From: Sulfurovum sp.
Lineage (GTDB): Bacteria; Campylobacterota; Campylobacteria; Campylobacterales; Sulfurovaceae
Length of the DNA: 34,310 bases
Direction: 5' to 3'
NCBI GenBank assembly: GCA_027019175.1
Contig: JALUXB010000009.1
Location: 1 to 34,310, forward strand
The first letter of the stretch is position 1, and the number at the start of each line of letters is the position of its first letter. Of this stretch, positions 29,418-34,310 are shown piece by piece. Both the position numbers and the translations under genes were made by a program. The notes beneath the pieces were generated by a model. That model made no database searches. It was not told the origin of the DNA and saw only the letters and a program-made list of their open reading frames with translations.

Positions 29418-31937
29418 TTATTCCAGTCCTAAATCTAAAGTATTTTGAGAGGCTTCTCCCGCCTCCTCTTCGTTGTTTTCTTCTACCTCTTGGGGCTTCT
29501 CTTCTTTCTGACATTTTGCCACGGAAACAACAATATCTTTCTTATCGACAGTAACAACTTTGACACCCGAGGTATTACGTCCTGCTTTTCTGATCTGTTC
29601 CATATCGACACGGATCATCTTGCCGACACTGGTCAGACACATCAGGTCTTTGTCCTCTTCGACCAGTACCACGCCGACCACATCACCGGTTTTAGGTGTC
29701 AGTTTCATGGAGATCACCCCTTTACCCGCACGGTTCTGCTCACGGTACTCACTCGCTGTCGTACGTTTTCCAAGTCCTTTTTCGGAGAGCATCAGCAGTT
29801 CATCCTCTTCATCCTGGATGGTTGTCGCACCGCAGACATAGTCACCGTCAATCTTGAACTTGATCGCCGTCACACCACGGGAAACACGCCCGATCTCTCT
29901 TGCATCTTCTACCTTGAAGCGGATACAGAGCCCTTTTTTGGTAGCAACAAACAGCCATTTTGTTTCCGGCGTTACAATTTTGGCGGTAACCAGTTCATCG
30001 TTTTCATCAAGATTGATCGCTCTGACACCATTACTTCTAATGTTTGAGTATTCAGAGAGATTGGTACGCTTGACGATACCGTTTTTGGTAAAGAATACAA
30101 GCGATTTGCTCTCATCGAAGTCTGTTGTAGGAATGATCGCCATGATCTTCTCATCCGGCTGCAGATTGATCAGGTTGACCACCGCTTTGCCTTTGGCAGT
30201 ACGTGATCCTTCAGGAATACGGTAAACTTTAAGCCAGTAGAGCTGTCCTCTATCAGTCACAAACATGAGCGTGTCATGCGTGTTGGAGGTAAAGAAGCTC
30301 TCGATGAAGTCATCATCATAGGTCGTCACCGCCGTTTTACCCTTGCCGCCTCTGTGCTGTTTCTCGTACATCTTCACCGGTACACGCTTGATGTAGCCTC
30401 TGTGGGTAATGGTCACAACCATCGGCTCGTTAGGAATAAGGTCTTCGATGTCAATGTCGTCATAGTCATCTACAATTTCCGTACGTCTTGGGGTAGCATA
30501 CTTTTCCCCTATTTCAACAAGTTCATCACGGATAATGGCATTGATCTTCGCTTCAGACTTGAGAATACCTTCAAGCTCTGCAATCTTTTTCAACAGTTCT
30601 GCCAACTCGTTTTCGATCTTCTCGATCTCCAATCCTGTCAGACGGCGCAGACGCATTTCAAGAATCGCTTTTGCCTGAATTTCGGAGAGTTTGAAACGTT
30701 CCATCAGGTTGTTACGTGCATCTTCATCATCTGAAGAGCTTCTGATGATTTTAATGACTTCATCAATATTGTCAACAGCAATCTTCAAACCTTCCAAGAT
30801 GTGTGCTCTTGCACGCGCTTTTTCCAAATCGAAGATGGTACGGCGGATTACAACTGTCTTTCTGTGATTGAGGAAAAGGTCAAAGAGTTCCATCAAAGTA
30901 AATACTTTTGGCTCTTTATTGTTAATGGCCAGCATAATGATCCCGAAGGTTACCTGCATCTGTGTCGATTTAAAGAGATTGTTCAGCACGATCTCACTCA
31001 TCGCATCACGTTTCAGCTCAAGCACAACACGTATACCTTCACGGTCGGACTCGTCACGGATCTCACTGATCCCATCGAGCTGTTTATCCCGTACCAGTTG
31101 CGCAATATTCTCAATGAGTCTTGCTTTATTGACCTGGTAGGGAAGCTCATCGATAATGATGACCTCTTTGTTTCCTTTTTGCTCAATATGTGTTTTGGCA
31201 CGCACTTTGATACGCCCGCGTCCGGTAGTATAGGCATCCGTAATTCCCTTACGTCCGAAAATGATACCGCCTGTCGGGAAATCCGGCCCCTGTACGATTT
31301 TCATCATATCTTCAACTGTTGCGTCAGGATTGTCAATGCGCAATACCAGTGCTTCGATCAATTCATCCAAACGGTGAGGCGGAATATTGGTTGCCATACC
31401 TACGGCAATACCGCTTGAACCGTTAAGCAGCAGGTTGGGTACACGTGAAGGCAGTACGTCAGGCTCAACCATAGAGTCGTCGTAGTTGGGGACAAAATCG
31501 ACTGTATCTTTTTCAATATCGTTCAGCAGTTCTTCTGCAATCTTTGTCATACGCGCTTCGGTATAACGCATTGCAGCAGCATTGTCACCGTCAATAGAAC
31601 CGAAGTTTCCCTGACCGTCTATCAGAGGCGCCTGCATGGAGAAATCCTGTGCCATACGCACCAGCGCGTCATAGACTGCCGTATCACCGTGGGGGTGATA
31701 CTTACCGATGACATCTCCGACAATACGTGCAGATTTTTTATAGGGTGCACGGTGTGAAAGATTGAGATCATTCATGGCATACAGAATACGCCTATGCACA
31801 GGTTTCAGTCCATCACGTGCATCCGGCAATGCCCTACCGATGATGACACTCATCGAGTAGTCAAGGTAGCTCGTTTTAATACTCTCTTCAATCAATACCT
31901 CTTCGGTATTGTGACCGTCTTCAAACAAATCAGCCAT
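29418..31937 (-). CDS. gyrA: DNA gyrase subunit A
   Basis: GyrA is the DNA-cutting subunit of gyrase. The 839 residues start at ATG 31937 (AAAGGA five bases upstream; a frame reaching 31979 has none). [20 protein letters not shown] and [10 protein letters not shown] open the protein. The active Tyr lies in [11 protein letters not shown]. The quinolone region is [15 protein letters not shown] with Thr86 and Asp90, the susceptible state by Campylobacter numbering. Six C-terminal blades follow ([12 protein letters not shown] and similar). The GyrA-box, Q(R/K)RGGKG in E. coli, appears as QHRGGKGK, which supports gyrase over topoisomerase IV. Confidence 0.97.
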   Translation of the reverse strand: MADLFEDGHNTEEVLIEESIKTSYLDYSMSVIIGRALPDARDGLKPVHRRILYAMNDLNLSHRAPYKKSARIVGDVIGKYHPHGDTAVYDALVRMAQDFSMQAPLIDGQGNFGSIDGDNAAAMRYTEARMTKIAEELLNDIEKDTVDFVPNYDDSMVEPDVLPSRVPNLLLNGSSGIAVGMATNIPPHRLDELIEALVLRIDNPDATVEDMMKIVQGPDFPTGGIIFGRKGITDAYTTGRGRIKVRAKTHIEQKGNKEVIIIDELPYQVNKARLIENIAQLVRDKQLDGISEIRDESDREGIRVVLELKRDAMSEIVLNNLFKSTQMQVTFGIIMLAINNKEPKVFTLMELFDLFLNHRKTVVIRRTIFDLEKARARAHILEGLKIAVDNIDEVIKIIRSSSDDEDARNNLMERFKLSEIQAKAILEMRLRRLTGLEIEKIENELAELLKKIAELEGILKSEAKINAIIRDELVEIGEKYATPRRTEIVDDYDDIDIEDLIPNEPMVVTITHRGYIKRVPVKMYEKQHRGGKGKTAVTTYDDDFIESFFTSNTHDTLMFVTDRGQLYWLKVYRIPEGSRTAKGKAVVNLINLQPDEKIMAIIPTTDFDESKSLVFFTKNGIVKRTNLSEYSNIRSNGVRAINLDENDELVTAKIVTPETKWLFVATKKGLCIRFKVEDAREIGRVSRGVTAIKFKIDGDYVCGATTIQDEEDELLMLSEKGLGKRTTASEYREQNRAGKGVISMKLTPKTGDVVGVVLVEEDKDLMCLTSVGKMIRVDMEQIRKAGRNTSGVKVVTVDKKDIVVSVAKCQKEEKPQEVEENNEEEAGEASQNTLDLGLE

Positions 31938-32099
31938 TCTTTTCCTTTGCGTTTGTAAAAGTTTGTAAATTTTACCCAATTTAATGGCTAAACAGGCTTA
32001 AAATCGATTTTAGAGGGGTTTATGGGGATTTTTTGAGTTTTAGGGGATTTTTGGTTAACATAATATTTTTGAAAATCATGCCTATTTTCGCTTTTGGAC

Positions 32100-32134
32100 T
32101 TTATGCCTACTTTTTTAAAAAACGTAGGCATAAA
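32100..32134. repeat. Long inverted repeat between the thioredoxin-like gene and gyrA
   Basis: TTTATGCCTAC (32100-32110) and GTAGGCATAAA (32124-32134) are perfect 11-bp arms around T6-A6-C. A third copy of ATGCCTA lies at 32078-32084, 25 bp from the left arm in direct orientation. On the minus strand this lies after the thioredoxin-like gene and before the gyrA promoter zone, so it may be a terminator or a regulatory site. Confidence 0.5.
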
Positions 32135-32193
32135 ATATTGTTCTATTCTGAACACTACACATTGAACGCTGCCAAATAGCCAGACTGTTTGGC

Positions 32194-32526
32194 TTACTCC
32201 GTCATCATTGTGTAGGGGCGTTTGAGCTGCTCAGTCATTTTATGCAGACTGACTGCCCTCCCCTCTCTTACAAACTCCCGTCCGTCAAGAAAAACAATCA
32301 TCGTCGGTACAGAGAAAACTTGAAAGTGTGCCGAGATTTCAGGATTTTCATGGGCATCGAGGTAAATTTGCTTGATCTTGGGAAACTCACTATCAAATAG
32401 TTCTTTGAATTTCGGTCTGAGCGCATGGCAGACGTTGCAGTTCTCTCCTGAGAAATAGAGCAGTACGCCTATTTCTGACCGTATAATGTTTTGTAGTTCT
32501 TCCAATGTATAGGTTTTCTCTTTCAT
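32194..32526 (-). CDS. Thioredoxin-like protein
   Basis: The 110 residues carry GVLLYFSGENCNVCHALRP, a CxxC redox site (Cys-Asn-Val-Cys) at about 29-32, and FSVPTMIVFLDGREF with the cis-proline of the thioredoxin fold. There is no signal peptide, so it is cytoplasmic. The CNVC site is atypical for thioredoxin (CGPC). It follows the coiled-coil gene by 22 bp on the same strand as selO; a redox link to SelO is possible but is inference. Confidence 0.85.
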   Translation of the reverse strand: MKEKTYTLEELQNIIRSEIGVLLYFSGENCNVCHALRPKFKELFDSEFPKIKQIYLDAHENPEISAHFQVFSVPTMIVFLDGREFVREGRAVSLHKMTEQLKRPYTMMTE

Positions 32527-32548
32527 TCCTGCTCTTTTTTACAAATAT

Positions 32549-32878
32549 TCACAGTGCTGCGAACAGAGAACAGCGCTCCACTGTTTCCTGTCCGAATGTC
32601 TGCATCAGACGTTGGTGGTCAAGTTTGACGTAGCGGTGTACTTTACGGTAAAGATGGCGAATATCTTCCTGGTGTCCCAGTGCATAAAAATCACGCTCAA
32701 CTTTTTCAAGATCAAGCAGGTTCTGTCGACAGCGTGCACGCTGAATACGGTTGAGACGCTGACGCGCCTGTGCCTCCTGTAATTGACGCTTGATGCTGTG
32801 CAGACGGCTGAAAAAGTGGCGTAGTTCACTCTCAAGCTCAGAAACCGGCTGTGTATCAAAACATTGTAAACGGTACAT
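32549..32878 (-). CDS. Small basic coiled-coil protein, unrecognised
   Basis: The 109 residues start behind AGGAGG, an ideal ribosome site. They are mostly helical and charged: VSELESELRHFFSRLHSIKR, QEAQARQRLNRIQRARCRQN and LLDLEKVERDFYALGHQEDI in succession form a likely coiled coil over residues 13-75. I recognise no family. It lies between selO and the thioredoxin-like gene in one probable transcript. Confidence 0.7.
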   Translation of the reverse strand: MYRLQCFDTQPVSELESELRHFFSRLHSIKRQLQEAQARQRLNRIQRARCRQNLLDLEKVERDFYALGHQEDIRHLYRKVHRYVKLDHQRLMQTFGQETVERCSLFAAL

Positions 32879-32936
32879 GATTGCCTCCTGAAATAGAATC
32901 TTTTCTCATTATAATGGCTCCGTGCTTAAACAAGGC

Positions 32937-34310
32937 TCATGAGCTGCAGCTGAGCTTCGTGTTACGGTATTCCTCAGGTGTATGCGCTGCCCAGCGTTCA
33001 AACTTCGGATGTTCCTCAAAAGGATTCTGTGCAATTTGAAAAAGATCGTCTATCAGCACATAGTCCCCTTTTTCAGCTGCATCGATGGCTTCCTGAAGCA
33101 TATAGTTTTTCAAAACATATTTGGGATTGGTCTGAAGCATTGTTTCATGGCATTCTGCTGTACTGCTTTTGTTATGTTTCAGCCGTTCATCGTAACTGTC
33201 AAGCCACTCGTTCATGGGGGTATGGTAAAGACCCAAAGAAAGCAGCGGCTTACGCTCACCGTCGTATCGGCTGAGGGTTCTGAAAAAGAGTGTGTAGTCC
33301 ACTTGCAATGCCTGTAATACCCCGAGCAGATGCTTTACCAGTAGCATATCCCCTTTCTCTGCCGTATCAAGCCCCAGCTTTTGCTGCATCTTTTCAAGAT
33401 ATGCGGTACGGTAGAGCGTACGGTACCCGCTCAGAATTTCTTCCATTGCGTTGGTGTCTATCAAGGGTGAGAGCGCTGTCATCAATGCACGCAGGTTCCA
33501 CTCTGCCACATCGGGTTGATTACCGAAGCTGTAACGCCCGTAGGCATCGGTATGGTTGCAAATGTTATTGTGGTCATAGACATCCAAAAAGGCGTAAGGG
33601 CCGTAGTCGATGGTAAGTCCTGCGATGGACATATTGTCTGTATTCATCACGCCGTGGTTGAAACCTGCCGCCTGCCATTTGGCAATCAGTTTTGCCGTAC
33701 GCACCACCACCTCTTCGAAAAAACGGATGTAACGGTCACTTTGTCCAACCAGGTGCGGATAGCTCTCGGCAATAGCATACTCAAGCAGCTGCTCCAGCGC
33801 ATCGAAACGCTTTTTATGGGCAAAATACTCGAAAGTGCCAAAACGTACCCAGCTTGGGCTAAGACGCAGCACAATAGCACCTTTTTCCCACTCTTGACGG
33901 TAAACCGAATGGTTTGAACCTATAATTGCAAGCGCACGTGTTGTCTCAATATGCAGCCCGTGCATCGCCTCGCTCATCAGGTATTCCCGTATGGAGGAGC
34001 GAAGCACAGCACGCCCGTCACCCGAACGCGAATACTTTGTAACCCCTGCACCTTTAAGCTGCAAATGCCACCCGTTGAGTGTACCAATGTTCACCGCACG
34101 CCCGTCACCAAGCTGCGGGACGTAATGGCCAAACTGATGGCCGGCATAACACATGGCAAACGGCACACTCCCCTCCGGATGCCAACTACCGTTGACAAAT
34201 TCGACAAAACGCCCGGTATAAAGCGCTTCTTTGTCAATCCCCAGTTCTTCTGCAAGCGGTTCATTGGCATGAATGAGAAAAGGGCCTTTCAGAGGTGTAG
34301 GTGTTACCGG
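32937..34310 (-). CDS. selO: Protein adenylyltransferase SelO (YdiU family), 5' end outside the window
   Basis: SelO is a pseudokinase-fold enzyme that attaches AMP to proteins, linked to redox stress in other bacteria. The open frame reaches the window edge (457 codons plus stop); the first visible residues PVTPTPLKGPFLIHAN and LAEELGID belong near the family's N-terminus, so only a few tens of residues are missing. Diagnostic segments are CYAGHQFGHYVPQLGDGRA, LQLKGAGVTKYSRSGDGRAV, LRSSIREYLMSEAMHGL, FNHGVMNTDNMSIAGLTIDY (Asn and Asp for Mg-ATP) and PYAFLD. The usual C-terminal Cys motif is represented by KLSCSS. Confidence 0.95.
   Translation of the reverse strand, partial: PVTPTPLKGPFLIHANEPLAEELGIDKEALYTGRFVEFVNGSWHPEGSVPFAMCYAGHQFGHYVPQLGDGRAVNIGTLNGWHLQLKGAGVTKYSRSGDGRAVLRSSIREYLMSEAMHGLHIETTRALAIIGSNHSVYRQEWEKGAIVLRLSPSWVRFGTFEYFAHKKRFDALEQLLEYAIAESYPHLVGQSDRYIRFFEEVVVRTAKLIAKWQAAGFNHGVMNTDNMSIAGLTIDYGPYAFLDVYDHNNICNHTDAYGRYSFGNQPDVAEWNLRALMTALSPLIDTNAMEEILSGYRTLYRTAYLEKMQQKLGLDTAEKGDMLLVKHLLGVLQALQVDYTLFFRTLSRYDGERKPLLSLGLYHTPMNEWLDSYDERLKHNKSSTAECHETMLQTNPKYVLKNYMLQEAIDAAEKGDYVLIDDLFQIAQNPFEEHPKFERWAAHTPEEYRNTKLSCSS

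Noticed and set aside
29445-31418. Several plus-strand open frames opposite gyrA
   Set aside because: They are antisense shadows of a fully conserved gyrA and show no domain or ribosome site.
31679-31694. Quinolone-resistance change in gyrA
   Set aside because: The region reads [10 protein letters not shown] with Thr86 and Asp90, which is the usual susceptible form in Campylobacterota.

Overview
The window looks like a chromosomal segment of a sulfur-oxidising member of the Campylobacterota, closest in flavour to Sulfurovum/Sulfurimonas. This is inferred from the Campylobacter-type DapD, GyrA with Thr86 in the quinolone region, a flavocytochrome c/SoxF-type sulfide dehydrogenase flavoprotein, and short overlapping genes in long operons. 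No species call is possible from the sequence alone.

Layout. 1-516: 3' part of dapD on the minus strand. 945-6577 (+): cobalamin uptake (btuB outer-membrane receptor, then overlapping btuF-btuD-btuC) and a CobT-like phosphoribosyltransferase. Three head-to-head pairs of short GTAG-plus-hairpin repeats (REP-like) sit in the gaps between these genes. 6541-11102: an AT-rich accessory island inserted exactly at the 3' end of the cobT-like gene and bounded by a 44-bp direct repeat of that gene's last codons. 11152-15569 (+): an antitoxin/PIN-toxin pair that runs without a gap into cobU, a cobD/cobC-type aminotransferase, cobQ and cbiB. 15710-17597 (+): a STAS-like protein and the sulfide dehydrogenase flavoprotein. 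17682-19376 (+): cobS, an alpha-ribazole-phosphatase-like gene and a cysteine-rich protein. 19367-25209 (-): an L,D-transpeptidase and an exopolysaccharide set (Wza-like exporter, CpsB-type phosphatase, Wzc-type tyrosine kinase, galE, a membrane protein). 25353-25530 (-): two tandem tRNA-Asn genes. 25587-31937 (-): radical SAM protein, hemE, UPF0114, asd, gyrA. 32194-34310 (-): thioredoxin-like protein, a coiled-coil protein and partial selO.

Function. The cobalamin genes cover uptake and the late steps (nucleotide-loop assembly, aminopropanol attachment, amidation); no corrin-ring genes are seen here, so the window supports at least salvage and remodelling.

The most interesting part is the island. 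It encodes five tightly packed minus-strand genes and a divergent WYL-domain regulator. One gene joins a SLOG/DUF2493-like N-terminal domain to a PD-(D/E)XK nuclease domain. A second is a shorter paralogue of the nuclease half whose catalytic E-x-K has become V-x-R. A third is a stand-alone FtsK-gamma-like winged helix. Two are unrecognised. The composition, the WYL regulator with a dyad just downstream of its promoter, and the flanking repeat suggest a previously undescribed defence or conflict system. That function is inference and no integrase is visible.
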